A DNA stretch of 64,000 bases. It comes from Candidatus Sodalis endolongispinus. GTDB taxonomy: Bacteria > Pseudomonadota > Gammaproteobacteria > Enterobacterales > Enterobacteriaceae. The notes under the pieces were generated by a model. The model was given only the letters and a program-made list of their open reading frames with translations, was not told the DNA's origin and searched no databases. The stretch spans positions 2,480,001-2,544,000 of the forward strand of contig NZ_JAFJYC010000001.1 of the NCBI RefSeq assembly GCF_018777395.1. The letters run 5' to 3'. Shown piece by piece: positions 38,181 through 47,529 of this stretch (its first letter is position 1; the number at the start of each line of letters is the position of its first letter). The position numbers and the translations under genes are program-made.

Positions 38181-39464
38181 ATGACCCGTCGCGCCATCGG
38201 GGTGTCGGAACGCCCGCCGCTGCTGAAAACCATCCCGCTGAGTCTGCAGCACCTGTTCGCCATGTTTGGCGCCACGGTGCTGGTGCCGATTTTATTTAAC
38301 ATCAATCCCGGCACCGTCCTGCTGTTTAACGGCATCGGCACCTTGCTGTATCTTTTTATCTGCAAAGGCAAAATTCCCGCCTATCTCGGTTCCAGCTTCG
38401 CTTTTATCTCTCCGGTATTGCTGCTGTTGCCGCTGGGCTATGAGCTGGCGCTGGGGGGATTCATCGCCTGCGGTGCGCTGTTCTGCGTGGTGGGGCTTAT
38501 CGTGAAGAAGGCCGGGATCGGTTGGATCAACGTCATCTTTCCTCCCGCCGCCATGGGGGCTATTGTGGCGGTTATCGGTCTGGAGCTGGCCGGCGTCGCG
38601 GCGAATATGGCGGGCCTGCTGCCAAGCGCCGATGCGCCGGTGGACGGCACCACCGTGGCCATTTCCATGGCTACCCTCGGCGTAACGGTGCTGGGCTCGG
38701 TGCTGTTTCGCGGTTTCCTGGCCATCATCCCCATCCTTATCGGGGTGTTGGCGGGCTATGCGCTGTCCGCCGTGCTCGGTATCGTGGATTTCGCGCAGGT
38801 AGCCGCCGCGCCCTGGTTTGCCCTGCCGACGTTTTACCATCCGCGCTTTGAGTGGATGGCCATCCTGACTATCCTGCCGGCGGCGCTGGTGGTGATAGCC
38901 GAGCATGTCGGGCATCTGGTGGTGACCGCCAATATCGTGCAGCGGGATTTATTGCGCGATCCGGGCCTACACCGCTCGATGTTCGCCAACGGCGCATCAA
39001 CTCTGTTATCCGGTTTTTTCGGCTCGACGCCGAACACCACCTACGGGGAAAATATCGGCGTCATGGCGATAACCCGCGTTTACAGCACCTGGGTTATCGG
39101 CGGCGCGGCGATCCTGGCGATTGAGCTGTCCTGCGTCGGCAAACTCGCGGCGGCAATTCAAGCGGTGCCGGTACCGGTCATGGGCGGCGTGTCGCTGCTG
39201 TTGTACGGCGTGATAGCCGCGTCCGGCATCCGGGTGCTTATCGAGTCGAAGGTGGATTATAACAAAGCGCAAAACCTGATTCTGACCTCGGTGATTCTGA
39301 TTATCGGCGTCAGCGGCGCGAAAATTCATCTCGGCGCCGTCGAACTGAATGGCATGGCGCTGGCGACCATAGTGGGTATCGCGCTGAGCCTGATATTCCG
39401 CGTTATCACGTTGCTGCGCGGCGAAGAGAAAATTCTGGAACCTGATGAAGGCACGCCCTCCTGA
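38181..39464 (+). CDS. uraA: Uracil permease UraA
   Basis: A 427-residue uracil:proton symporter of the NCS2 family, inner membrane, 14 helices. LSLQHLFAMFGATVLVPILFNINPGTVL at the N-terminus, VIGLELAGVAANMAGLLP, ALVVIAEHVGHLVVTANIV (the Glu and His in helix 8 that bind uracil) and GSTPNTTYGENIGVMAIT (helix 10 region with the second conserved Glu) are intact. Length is close to the E. coli 429. With upp it provides uracil salvage. Confidence 0.96.
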   Translation: MTRRAIGVSERPPLLKTIPLSLQHLFAMFGATVLVPILFNINPGTVLLFNGIGTLLYLFICKGKIPAYLGSSFAFISPVLLLLPLGYELALGGFIACGALFCVVGLIVKKAGIGWINVIFPPAAMGAIVAVIGLELAGVAANMAGLLPSADAPVDGTTVAISMATLGVTVLGSVLFRGFLAIIPILIGVLAGYALSAVLGIVDFAQVAAAPWFALPTFYHPRFEWMAILTILPAALVVIAEHVGHLVVTANIVQRDLLRDPGLHRSMFANGASTLLSGFFGSTPNTTYGENIGVMAITRVYSTWVIGGAAILAIELSCVGKLAAAIQAVPVPVMGGVSLLLYGVIAASGIRVLIESKVDYNKAQNLILTSVILIIGVSGAKIHLGAVELNGMALATIVGIALSLIFRVITLLRGEEKILEPDEGTPS

Positions 39465-39472
39465 GGGCCGCA

Positions 39473-39494
39473 CCGCGCCGTCCTCGCGGCGCGG
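39473..39494 (+). terminator. G+C-rich hairpin after uraA
   Basis: A perfect 8-bp inverted repeat (CCGCGCCG / CGGCGCGG) with a 6-base loop just after the uraA stop. No T run follows, so it may only attenuate transcription into hda. Confidence 0.5.
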
Positions 39495-39545
39495 CAAAGT
39501 TATGGTAAACTGGAAAGGATCTTTGCCAGAACGCAAGAGGTACTT

Positions 39546-40247
39546 CTGAACACGTCTGCGCAGCTTTCTTTACCGCTCTACTTACCCGATGACGAAACTT
39601 TCGCCAGCTTTTATCCCGGCGAAAATGCCGCGTTGCTGGCGGCGTTGCAGGTGATGCTGGACCGCGAACACGGCAGCTACCTTTATTTCTGGTCGCGTAA
39701 GGGCGGTGGCCGCAGCCATTTGCTGCATGCCGCCTGCGCGGCGCTATCGGCGCGGGCAAAGGCCGTAGGTTATGTGCCGCTGGATAAGCGCACCTGGTTT
39801 GTACCGGAGGTGCTGGAGGGCATGGAGCAACTGGCGTTGGTGACGATCGATAATATTGAATGTATCGTCGGCGACCCGCCGTGGGAAATGGCTATTTTCA
39901 ACCTCTATAACCGCATTCAGGAAACCGGGCGCACCCGGCTTATCATCAGCGGCAATTGCCCGCCCCGCCAATTGAATCTCAGCTTGCCGGATTTGGCCTC
40001 GCGTCTGGATTGGGGGCAAATTTATCGCCTGCAGCCGCTTTCCGATGAGGAAAAGGGCTATGCCTTGCAAATGCGGGCGAAACTGCGCGGCTTTGAATTT
40101 CCGGAGGACGTCATCCGTTTCTTGCTGAAAAGATTGGAAAGGGATATGCGCACCTTGTCGGCGACGCTTGATCAGTTGGACCATGCCTCTATCCGCGCCC
40201 AGCGCAAACTGACCATTCCTTTTGTGAAAGCGATTTTAAATCTGTAA
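39546..40247 (+). CDS. hda: DnaA inactivator protein Hda, CTG start
   Basis: Hda, with the DNA-loaded beta clamp, stimulates ATP hydrolysis by DnaA and so limits replication initiation. Reading from CTG 39546 gives 233 residues, the length of E. coli Hda, beginning [27 protein letters not shown]. The QLSLPL stretch is the clamp-binding motif and would be lost with any later start. E. coli hda is also reported to start at CTG. AAGAGG lies 5-10 bases upstream. AAA+ features include [10 protein letters not shown] (Walker A region), [10 protein letters not shown] (Walker B) and [21 protein letters not shown] with the arginine finger region. Intact. Confidence 0.92.
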   Translation: MNTSAQLSLPLYLPDDETFASFYPGENAALLAALQVMLDREHGSYLYFWSRKGGGRSHLLHAACAALSARAKAVGYVPLDKRTWFVPEVLEGMEQLALVTIDNIECIVGDPPWEMAIFNLYNRIQETGRTRLIISGNCPPRQLNLSLPDLASRLDWGQIYRLQPLSDEEKGYALQMRAKLRGFEFPEDVIRFLLKRLERDMRTLSATLDQLDHASIRAQRKLTIPFVKAILNL

Positions 40248-40334
40248 GGCGTGCGTTTTTACCCTGCATCGGCAGGATGAGCCTGCGCGCGGCTTTATTG
40301 ATCTCTTTGGTGAAGGTGTTGACGCTAATCGCTT

Positions 40335-40470
40335 AATGCAGGTTGCGTTCCTTGTTCTGCGTTCCACAACCTGCGTTATGCATTCCGCATTCTAGGTCAT
40401 GCGCTCCGTGTTCTGCGTTCCGCATGCTATGTTCTGCGTTCCACATCATGCATCCTGCATGGCGTGTCAA
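40335..40470. repeat. Degenerate short repeats between hda and bepA
   Basis: The word GTTCTGCGTTCC(A/G)CA occurs three times, interspersed with decayed relatives (ATGCATTCCGCATTC, CATGCGCTCCG, CATGCATCCTGCAT). This looks like the wreck of a tandem array. E. coli has yfgD (arsC2) in this interval; no trace of it is seen. Confidence 0.7.
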
Positions 40471-40621
40471 TGACGTTGTCCGAGCCTACCCCGAAGGCGG
40501 GAACCACCGTAGCGTCTGGCGCCGGCATGTCTGTCCGTTTTCCCGCGCCGGTCTGAGTGCTTGGCACGAAATACCGCGCCGCGCGAAAATGCGTCACTCT
40601 ATCAGGCTGCCTATGGCGCGG

Positions 40622-42100
40622 CTACCGGCGCGCGCCTTTGTCATACTGCGCGAAGCGCAACTGCAACTGCCTGAGCTGATCGATACGGGCGTCATAGCGC
40701 GCCTGCTGCAGACTGCCCAGTTTTACCCGGCTACTGGCTTCGGTTAGCGCCCGCACCGCCTGATCCAACTGTCCCGTCAGCGCCAGCCGCTCGGCGCGCG
40801 CCGCCAGCTCTTGATCGCCCAGACCCTGACCGGCGCACGCCTGGGCCAGTAAATCCCAGCCATTGGTATCGTCGGGATGGGAAAAGGTATAGCGGTTAAG
40901 GATCCGCACGGCATCGCTATAGCGGTGCCCCTCAACGTAGGCGTTGGCGAGGTTGAGCAGCAGCACCGGGTTGGCATCGCGCTCATTGCCGCGTACCAGC
41001 GCCTCCAGGCGGCTGATGGCCTGCGGCGCCTGTTGCAGCGCCAGATCGACATCGGTCATCAAATCCACCAGCCAGATGTTGGACGGTTGCCGACTAAGCA
41101 ACGGCTGCAGCGTACGTTTGGCGTCGTCGTATTTTTTCGCCTGATAAAACAAAATCGCCTGACCGTACTGCGCGGCCAGCTGCCGGCGGACGTTGCCTTT
41201 TTTCCAGGCGTCTAGCACATCATTACGCAGCAAATTGTCGCTGGATCCGAACATTCCCAAGATGCGCGCCTTCGCCAGATAAAAGTCCTGTGATGAGTCG
41301 ATAACGATATGCTTCATCTGGTTGGCGCGATTGCGGGTATCCGCCAGCCGGCTTAGCGGCAAGGGGTGGGTTTGCAGCATTCCCGGCGGCGCGGTGGAAT
41401 ATCGGTTCTGATCCGCCAGTTTCTGCAAGAAGTTAGGCATCGCCTGCGGATCAAAACCGGACCGCTGTAGTACCTGCAAACCAATGCGATCCGCCTCTTG
41501 CTCGTTGGCCTGGGTGAAACTGATGTTGCCCTGCGCGGAGCCGGCGATGGTGCCGGACAGCGCGGCCATGCCCAGCTGCGGATTGGCCATGGTGAGCAGA
41601 ATAGAGCCCAGCGCGCCGACCCAGGTCAGCGGGGCGCTGCGACGCTTTTCCTCCATGGCGCGCGCCAGATGACGCTGGGTGACATGGGACAGTTCATGGG
41701 CCATGACCGACGCCAGCTCGCTTTCATTGTCGGTATAGTTAAACAGCGCCGAATGCAGCACCACGTTGCCGCCGAAAAAGGCAAACGCATTGAGCTCGTC
41801 GCTGCGCAACAGGAAAAAATGAAAGGGGGTACGCACCGAGTTGGCATGGGCCACCAGCGTGCCGCCCAGATGGTTGATGTATTGGTCAAGCAGTGGATCA
41901 TTGATAATCGGGGCACCGCCGCGCAGCTGGCGCACGAAGTAATCCCCCATTTGCATCTCTTCGCCAATGCTCAAAGTACTGCCGGCGGTGGTGCCCATAT
42001 CCGGCAGATTGTCCTGAATCTCGTCGGCATGCGCCGGGAACGTGCCGGCCAACGCGGTCAGCAGCAGCGCGATAAGGCTTTTTTTCAAGCGAGTAACCAT
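40622..42100 (-). CDS. bepA: Periplasmic chaperone/metalloprotease BepA
   Basis: BepA (YfgC) helps assemble and degrade outer-membrane proteins, notably LptD. About 492 residues from ATG 42100, which gives a good signal peptide ([25 protein letters not shown], cut after AHA). The M48 zinc site HELSH is in [22 protein letters not shown], with the third ligand in [19 protein letters not shown]. The C-terminal third is TPR-like helices ([32 protein letters not shown]). Length is close to the E. coli 487. Intact. Confidence 0.94.
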   Translation of the reverse strand: MVTRLKKSLIALLLTALAGTFPAHADEIQDNLPDMGTTAGSTLSIGEEMQMGDYFVRQLRGGAPIINDPLLDQYINHLGGTLVAHANSVRTPFHFFLLRSDELNAFAFFGGNVVLHSALFNYTDNESELASVMAHELSHVTQRHLARAMEEKRRSAPLTWVGALGSILLTMANPQLGMAALSGTIAGSAQGNISFTQANEQEADRIGLQVLQRSGFDPQAMPNFLQKLADQNRYSTAPPGMLQTHPLPLSRLADTRNRANQMKHIVIDSSQDFYLAKARILGMFGSSDNLLRNDVLDAWKKGNVRRQLAAQYGQAILFYQAKKYDDAKRTLQPLLSRQPSNIWLVDLMTDVDLALQQAPQAISRLEALVRGNERDANPVLLLNLANAYVEGHRYSDAVRILNRYTFSHPDDTNGWDLLAQACAGQGLGDQELAARAERLALTGQLDQAVRALTEASSRVKLGSLQQARYDARIDQLRQLQLRFAQYDKGARR

Positions 42101-42193
42101 AGATGACCCATTTTGCCGGCGGCGGCCGGCCGTCATCCCGCGTCGCCGCCCGCACCGCCGTGAAGGCACGTCAATCTGCGCCACGGGCTGCGT

Positions 42194-42661
42194 TCAGACG
42201 TTTTTCAGATAAGCCAGCACGATATCGTGGTGATTGCTGATTTTGAAATCGTCGAACACTTTCTCAATGGCGCCGTCAACACCCACCAGGAAACTGATGC
42301 GGTGAATGCCATCGTAAGTTTTGCCCATAAAACTTTTCTCGCCCCAGACGCCGAACTGGCCGGCAACCTGATGGTCCTCGTCGGAGAGCAAGGTAAAATT
42401 CAACAGTTCCTTTTCGTCGAAGCGGGACAGCTTCTCGGGTTTGTCGGTACTGATGCCCAGCACCTCCACCCAGGCCTTATTCAGGTCGTCCATATTATCG
42501 CGCAACCCGCACGCTTGGACGGTACAGCCTGGCATCATCGCTTTGGGATAAAAGTAGACCAATACTCTTTGTCCCTGGAAGTCGGTAAGGCTGATGAGTT
42601 CACCGTCCTGATCGGGCAGGCTAAATTGTGGTGCTATATCACCGGCTTTCAGTGGTGTCAT
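42194..42661 (-). CDS. bcp: Thiol peroxidase Bcp (AhpC/TSA family)
   Basis: A 155-residue thioredoxin-dependent peroxiredoxin that reduces hydroperoxides in the cytoplasm. The peroxidatic Cys is in MMPGCTVQACGLRDNM, with the second conserved Cys five residues on, as in E. coli Bcp. The thioredoxin fold runs from APQFSLPDQDGELISLTDFQGQRVLVYFYPKA to ISFLVGVDGAIEKVFDDF. The start overlaps the gcvR stop by 4 bases (coupled operon gcvR-bcp, as in E. coli). Confidence 0.95.
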   Translation of the reverse strand: MTPLKAGDIAPQFSLPDQDGELISLTDFQGQRVLVYFYPKAMMPGCTVQACGLRDNMDDLNKAWVEVLGISTDKPEKLSRFDEKELLNFTLLSDEDHQVAGQFGVWGEKSFMGKTYDGIHRISFLVGVDGAIEKVFDDFKISNHHDIVLAYLKNV

Positions 42662-43233
42662 TGCAATACTCCGTCTCTTTCCTGATGCTGTGGATGATTG
42701 ATAACTCTAATACTGCCTTGCGCATGCAGTTCTGTACAGAGTTGATAGAACCTCTGTTCAATCAGCAGAACCTCCCCCCCGGCCGGACCGTGCGCGGTCA
42801 TCGAAAGCGTCAGCCGGGGCGGGGATTGCGCGTCCGCCGGCTGCGTTTTCGACGCCAGCTCTGCCAAAGTCATCTGATGGCTATCAAACAAATCGGTATA
42901 GCGTTCGATAAGATGGGGGGAATCATCCACCTCCACCGTCACCCACACCGTCGTCGGGGTGGCCGGCTGCTCCTGGGCCGTGGTGCGCTTCATCACAATC
43001 AATAAATCCAGTTCGGCGCCTTGCAGCGGCAGGGTGGATTCTATTTGCGCGATAGCGTTCCAGCCGCCGGACAGCAGCATGATAAAGGTAAATTCCTTGC
43101 CCAGCATGGCGAGGCGGCTATCTTCAATATTGCAGTCGCAGCTGCTGACGTGACGGGTAATGGTATTGACAATACCAGGCCGGTTTGCGCCCAGCGCGGT
43201 GATAACCAGATAATGTTGCTGTAACGGTGGCAA
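42658..43233 (-). CDS. gcvR: Glycine cleavage system transcriptional repressor GcvR
   Basis: A 191-residue protein with two ACT domains. The first opens [52 protein letters not shown], the standard glycine-binding pattern; the second ([26 protein letters not shown]) is more divergent than usual. In E. coli GcvR binds GcvA when glycine is low and blocks activation of gcvTHP. Divergent from dapA. Intact. Confidence 0.92.
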   Translation of the reverse strand: MPPLQQHYLVITALGANRPGIVNTITRHVSSCDCNIEDSRLAMLGKEFTFIMLLSGGWNAIAQIESTLPLQGAELDLLIVMKRTTAQEQPATPTTVWVTVEVDDSPHLIERYTDLFDSHQMTLAELASKTQPADAQSPPRLTLSMTAHGPAGGEVLLIEQRFYQLCTELHAQGSIRVINHPQHQERDGVLQ

Positions 43234-43378
43234 AATGGCGCTTCCTGTCCGGCGGGTTGTGATTTACATGGTAACCCTAAAAAAAACCTGCTGCCAAGGG
43301 CTTACCGAGCCGATGTTTGCTTGCTTTTGGATAGGTGACAAAAGTACCATGAATAACCTGTTTGTGGAGGGATGGTCA

Positions 43379-44257
43379 ATGTTTACGGGAAGCATAGTTG
43401 CACTGGTGACTCCGATGGACGAAAAGGGCGCCATCGACCGGGTCAGTCTGAAAAAATTAATCGATTATCATGTCGCCAGCGGTACCGCAGCGATCGTGGC
43501 CGTGGGAACGACCGGCGAAACGTCTACCCTGAGCCACGAAGAGCATGGCGATGTGGTGATGTGTACCCTTGAGCTCAGCGACGGGCGCGTTCCCGTTATC
43601 GCGGGCACCGGTGCCAACTCCACCTCCGAAGCCGTGTCACTGACCCGCCGCTTTAACGACAGCGGCGTGGTAGGGTGTCTCAGCGTGACGCCGTATTACA
43701 ACCGGCCGAGTCAGGAAGGGTTGTTCCAGCATTTCAAGGCCATCGCCGAAAGCAGCGATTTGCCGCAGATCCTGTACAATGTGCCGGCGCGCACCGGCTG
43801 CGATATGCTGCCGCCGACCGTTGCCCGCCTGGCGGAAATCAAAAACATTATCGGTATTAAGGAAGCCACGGGGAACTTAAGCCGTGTCAGCCAGATCCAA
43901 GAGCTAGTCAATGACGATTTCCTGCTGCTGAGCGGCGATGACGCCAGCGCATTGGACTTCATGCAACTAGGCGGCAAAGGGGTAATTTCCGTGACGGCGA
44001 ACGTTGCCGCAAAGGAGATGGCGCAGCTTTGCGCCCTGGCGGCCGGCGGCAATTATGCCGATGCGCGCCGTCTTAATCAGCGCCTGATGCCGCTGCATCA
44101 GAAACTCTTTTTTGAACCCAGCCCCATACCGGTTAAATGGGCTTGTAAAGCATTGGGATTAATGGCGACCGACACCCTGCGCCTGCCGATGACGCCCCTG
44201 ACCGAGGCGGGTAGCCGCGTGGTAAGACAGGCGTTAACGGATGCGGGTTTGCTGTAA
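43379..44257 (+). CDS. dapA: 4-hydroxy-tetrahydrodipicolinate synthase DapA
   Basis: DapA joins aspartate semialdehyde and pyruvate, the first step to lysine and meso-DAP. 292 residues from ATG 43379 ([17 protein letters not shown]), the E. coli length and start; an AGGGATGG ribosome site is just upstream. GTTGETSTL binds pyruvate, [10 protein letters not shown] holds the catalytic Tyr, NVPARTGCD follows, and the Schiff-base Lys is in [23 protein letters not shown] and [18 protein letters not shown] blocks complete the fold. Intact, with bamC following 16 bases later. Confidence 0.97.
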   Translation: MFTGSIVALVTPMDEKGAIDRVSLKKLIDYHVASGTAAIVAVGTTGETSTLSHEEHGDVVMCTLELSDGRVPVIAGTGANSTSEAVSLTRRFNDSGVVGCLSVTPYYNRPSQEGLFQHFKAIAESSDLPQILYNVPARTGCDMLPPTVARLAEIKNIIGIKEATGNLSRVSQIQELVNDDFLLLSGDDASALDFMQLGGKGVISVTANVAAKEMAQLCALAAGGNYADARRLNQRLMPLHQKLFFEPSPIPVKWACKALGLMATDTLRLPMTPLTEAGSRVVRQALTDAGLL

Positions 44258-44273
44258 CTCTTAGGGAGATTTA

Positions 44274-45316
44274 ATGGCTTATTCAATGCAAAAGTCGCAG
44301 GTAGCGAAAGTGGTCGGCGTCTCGCTTATCATGCTGCTCGCGGCCTGTACTAGCGATCAGCGCTATAAACGTCAGGTAAACGGAAACGAAGAGTACCTGA
44401 AAGCGCCTCCGCTGCGCGCGCTTAGCAGTCCTTCCGGTATGATTTTGCCCCTGCAGAACGGCGATTATGAGATCCCCACTGTCCCGCGCAACGGCGCCGT
44501 GGGCAAAGGGCTGGACATTCTGCCCCCTGCGCAGCCGCTGGCGCTGCTGAACGGTTCCCGTTCACAATATTCCGGCAATAGCGCGGTTATTCAGCTGGAA
44601 AACAGCGCCCAGGGTAGAGATCTGTGGTCGCAGCGGTGGTGCAAAGCAAAGGCTATCCGATTGCCTCACGCCAGGACGCGCAGCAGAGCCTGAACACGGA
44701 TTGGATCGCCTGGACCCGTGCTGATGAAGATGAACAGTACAGCGGCCGCTATCAGATAAGCCTGGCGACCCAAGGCTATCAAACCTCGCTCCAGGTTACG
44801 TCCCTTGGTCTGCAGCAGCAGGGTAAACCGGTGACCAATCCTGCGCTGGTGCAGCGCTACACCGTTGAGATGCTTAACAGTGTCGCGAGCGGGCTGCAGC
44901 AGCTTAACGACGATCGCGCCAACCGTATCGCCCAGGGCGAAACCGCCGATCTAAGCGTACAAAGCGGCGCTGACGAAAGCGGACTGCCGCTGCTGGTGGT
45001 GCGCTCGTCTTACAATGCCGTATGGACGCATCTGCCGTCGGCGCTGTCGCGCATCGGCATGAAGGTGAAGGATAGCAGCCGTCCGCTGGGTACCGTTTCG
45101 GTCACCTATGACGCGCCGGGCAGCGGTACCTGGGACGATTTGGGCGCCAAAGACCCTGATTTGCGCAATGGCGACTATAAACTGCAGGTCGGCGATCTTG
45201 GCAACCGCAGCACGCTGCAGTTCACCGATCCGAAAGGGCATACCTTGACCCAATCGCAAAATGACGCGCTGGTGGCGGTATTCCAGGCGGCATTCAGCCG
45301 GTCAACATCCCGTTAA
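44274..45316 (+). pseudogene. bamC: Outer-membrane assembly lipoprotein BamC, frameshifted
   Basis: BamC (NlpB) is a non-essential lipoprotein of the BAM complex. The start [15 protein letters not shown] and lipobox LLAAC match E. coli, followed by the BamD-binding unstructured region ([39 protein letters not shown]). At about 44620 the frame breaks: after AQGRDLWS the first frame gives a nonsense tail ending at 44693. The expected [42 protein letters not shown] continues in the frame 44624-45316 to the proper end (DPKGHTLTQSQNDALVAVFQAAFS). One indel is enough. If translated, only the N-terminal segment that binds BamD would be made. Confidence 0.9.
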
Positions 45317-45322
45317 ATCAAC

Positions 45323-45346
45323 AGGGGGCTTCGGCCCCCTTTTTTA
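45323..45346 (+). terminator. Rho-independent terminator after bamC
   Basis: AGGGGGC-TTCG-GCCCCCT followed by six T residues directly after the bamC stop: a stable stem closed by a UUCG tetraloop and a T tract. It ends the dapA-bamC transcript ahead of purC. Confidence 0.9.
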
Positions 45347-45385
45347 CCTGTATCAAAGCGTTATTTGCCACTGGAGTATGTAAAG

Positions 45386-46099
45386 ATGCAAAAGTTAGCT
45401 GAGTTGTATCGCGGAAAAGCAAAAACGGTCTACGCCACCGAGGATCCGGATTTGCTGATCCTGACATTCCGCAACGATACGTCAGCACTGGACGGTCAGC
45501 GTATCGAGCAGTTCGAGCGCAAGGGCATGATTAACAATAAGTTTAACTACTTTATCATGACCAAGTTAGCCGAAGCCGGCATTCCAACCCAGATCGTGCT
45601 CCTGCTTTCCGATAACGAAGTGCTGGTGAAAAAACTGGCGATGGTGCCCGTGTAATGCGTGGTGCGCAACCGCGCGGCCGGCTCGCTGGTAAAGCGTCTA
45701 GGCGTAGAGGAAGGCCTGGTCCTGGATCCGCCCCTGTTCGATCTGTTTTTGAAAAACGACGCCATGCACGATCCGATGATCAACGAATCCTACTGCACCA
45801 CCTTCGGCTGGGTCAGTGAACCCCATCTGGCGCGGATGAAGCAGTTGACCTATCAGACTAATGACGTGCTCAGCAAGATTTTCGACGATGCCTGGCTGAT
45901 TCTGGTGGACTTCAAGCTGGAATTTGGTCTGTTTAACGGCGAGATTGTGCTGGGGGATGAATTCTCCCCGGATGGCAGCCGACTGTGGGATAAAACCACC
46001 CTCGATAAGATGGATAAAGACCGGTTCCGCCAGAGCCTCGGTGGCGTTATTGAAGCCTATGAAGAAGTCGCCAAGCGTATCGGCGTCGCGTTGGATTAA
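45386..46099 (+). pseudogene. purC: SAICAR synthetase PurC with a nonsense codon
   Basis: PurC ligates aspartate to CAIR in de novo purine synthesis. From ATG 45386 the frame spans 237 codons plus stop, the E. coli length: [76 protein letters not shown] and [15 protein letters not shown] are all present. A single TAA at 45653-45655 (codon 90) interrupts it in [17 protein letters not shown], where E. coli reads [17 protein letters not shown] to TAA explains this. The remaining 147 codons are undamaged, so the mutation looks recent. Without suppression no active enzyme is made. Confidence 0.93.
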
Positions 46100-46196
46100 A
46101 CGCGCAATCGTTTACCTGGGCGGCGGCGCCTGCCGTCTGTCCGATGTTATATGCTATCCTCATCATTAAATGATTAACGTTTAACTGGGGATGACG

Positions 46197-47054
46197 ATGC
46201 GTTGGCAAGGCGGTCGCGAAAGTAATAATGTGGAAGACAGGCGCGGACAGTCATCCGGGCCGGGGGGCGGTGGTTTCCGGCTGCCGATTCGCGGTAAAGG
46301 CGGCATCGTGCTGCTCATCGTGGTGGTGGTGGCGGGCTATTATGGCGTCGATCTCACGCCGCTGCTTACCGGCGGCCAGTCGGGTTCGCAGGTGAGCCAG
46401 CAAACCCGCATCAGCCCCAACGACGACGAGGCGGCCAAGTTTACCGCGGTGATCCTCGGTTATACCGAAGATACCTGGCAGCAGATTTTCCAGCAGATGG
46501 GCAAAACCTATCAGCCGCCAAAGCTGGTCATGTATCGCGGTGCGACGCAAACCGGTTGCGGTACCGGTCAATCGGTCATGGGGCCGTTTTATTGCCCTGC
46601 GGACAGTACGGTCTATATCGATTTATCTTTTTATGACGACATGAAAGATCAGCTCGGCGCAGGCGGCGATTTCGCCCAGGGCTATGTGGTCGCTCACGAG
46701 GTCGGTCATCACGTGCAAAAACTGCTCGGGATTGAAAGCCGGGTTCGCCAGCAGCAGGGCGCGCCGGAAAAAACGGCTAACGCACTGTCGGTGAAGCTGG
46801 AACTGCAGGCGGACTGTTTCGCCGGTGTGTGGGGCCACAGCATGCAGCAGCAGCAAATCCTCGACGAGCAGGATCCGCAGGAAGCGCTGAATGCCGCACG
46901 GGCCATCGGCGACGATCGGTTACAGCAGCGGGGACAGGGCAGGGTGGTGCCGGACAGTTTTACCCATAGCACTTCAGAGCAGCGCTATCATTGGTTTAAA
47001 CGCGGATTTGACAGTGGTGATATTCATCAGTGTGATACTTTTGCCGGTGGTTAA
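46197..47054 (+). CDS. ypfJ: YpfJ family zinc metallopeptidase
   Basis: About 285 residues with one N-terminal membrane anchor ([23 protein letters not shown]) after a polar start ([17 protein letters not shown]). The zinc site HEVGH is in [18 protein letters not shown], and [14 protein letters not shown] holds the further ligand. The [17 protein letters not shown] block is typical of the family. Its biological role is unknown. ATG 46197 agrees with the E. coli start; 46191 is an in-frame alternative. Follows purC as in E. coli. Intact. Confidence 0.92.
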   Translation: MRWQGGRESNNVEDRRGQSSGPGGGGFRLPIRGKGGIVLLIVVVVAGYYGVDLTPLLTGGQSGSQVSQQTRISPNDDEAAKFTAVILGYTEDTWQQIFQQMGKTYQPPKLVMYRGATQTGCGTGQSVMGPFYCPADSTVYIDLSFYDDMKDQLGAGGDFAQGYVVAHEVGHHVQKLLGIESRVRQQQGAPEKTANALSVKLELQADCFAGVWGHSMQQQQILDEQDPQEALNAARAIGDDRLQQRGQGRVVPDSFTHSTSEQRYHWFKRGFDSGDIHQCDTFAGG

Positions 47055-47075
47055 GCTTTTTTTCAGGGACAGTGT

Positions 47076-47528
47076 ATGAATTTTTCCGATCCGACGCTGC
47101 TGATCCTGCTGGGTATGGCGGCGCTCGGTATTATTAGCCACAACAATACCGTGACCGTGGCGATCCTAGTGTTATTGATTCTTCGCCTTACGCCGATGGA
47201 GCAGTACTTCCCCTGGGTGGAAAAACAGGGATTAACCATTGGCATCATCATCCTGACCATCGGCGTGATGGCGCCCATCTCCAGCGGTACGCTGTCGGCG
47301 TCTACCGTCCTCCACTCCTTTTTGCACTGGAAATCGCTGCTGGCGATAGTGATTGGCGTGGCAGTTTCCTGGCTGGGCGGCCGCGGCGTTTCGTTGATGT
47401 CCAGACAGACCTCGGTGGTCGCCGGACTGTTGGTAGGCACGGTGCTCGGGGTGGCATTGTTCCGCGGCGTGCCGGTGGGGCCGCTCATTGCCGCAGGTCT
47501 GCTGTCGCTGCTTGTGGGCAAGACCTGA
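47076..47528 (+). CDS. UPF0756 (DUF441) membrane protein, YeaL-like
   Basis: A 150-residue integral membrane protein with four hydrophobic spans. [39 protein letters not shown] at the start and [51 protein letters not shown] at the end are diagnostic of the YeaL family. Function unknown. It lies 21 bases after ypfJ and 1 base before tmcA, so it is probably part of the same transcript. E. coli yeaL is elsewhere; some other enterics have a copy near ypfJ. Confidence 0.9.
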   Translation: MNFSDPTLLILLGMAALGIISHNNTVTVAILVLLILRLTPMEQYFPWVEKQGLTIGIIILTIGVMAPISSGTLSASTVLHSFLHWKSLLAIVIGVAVSWLGGRGVSLMSRQTSVVAGLLVGTVLGVALFRGVPVGPLIAAGLLSLLVGKT

Positions 47529-47529
47529 G

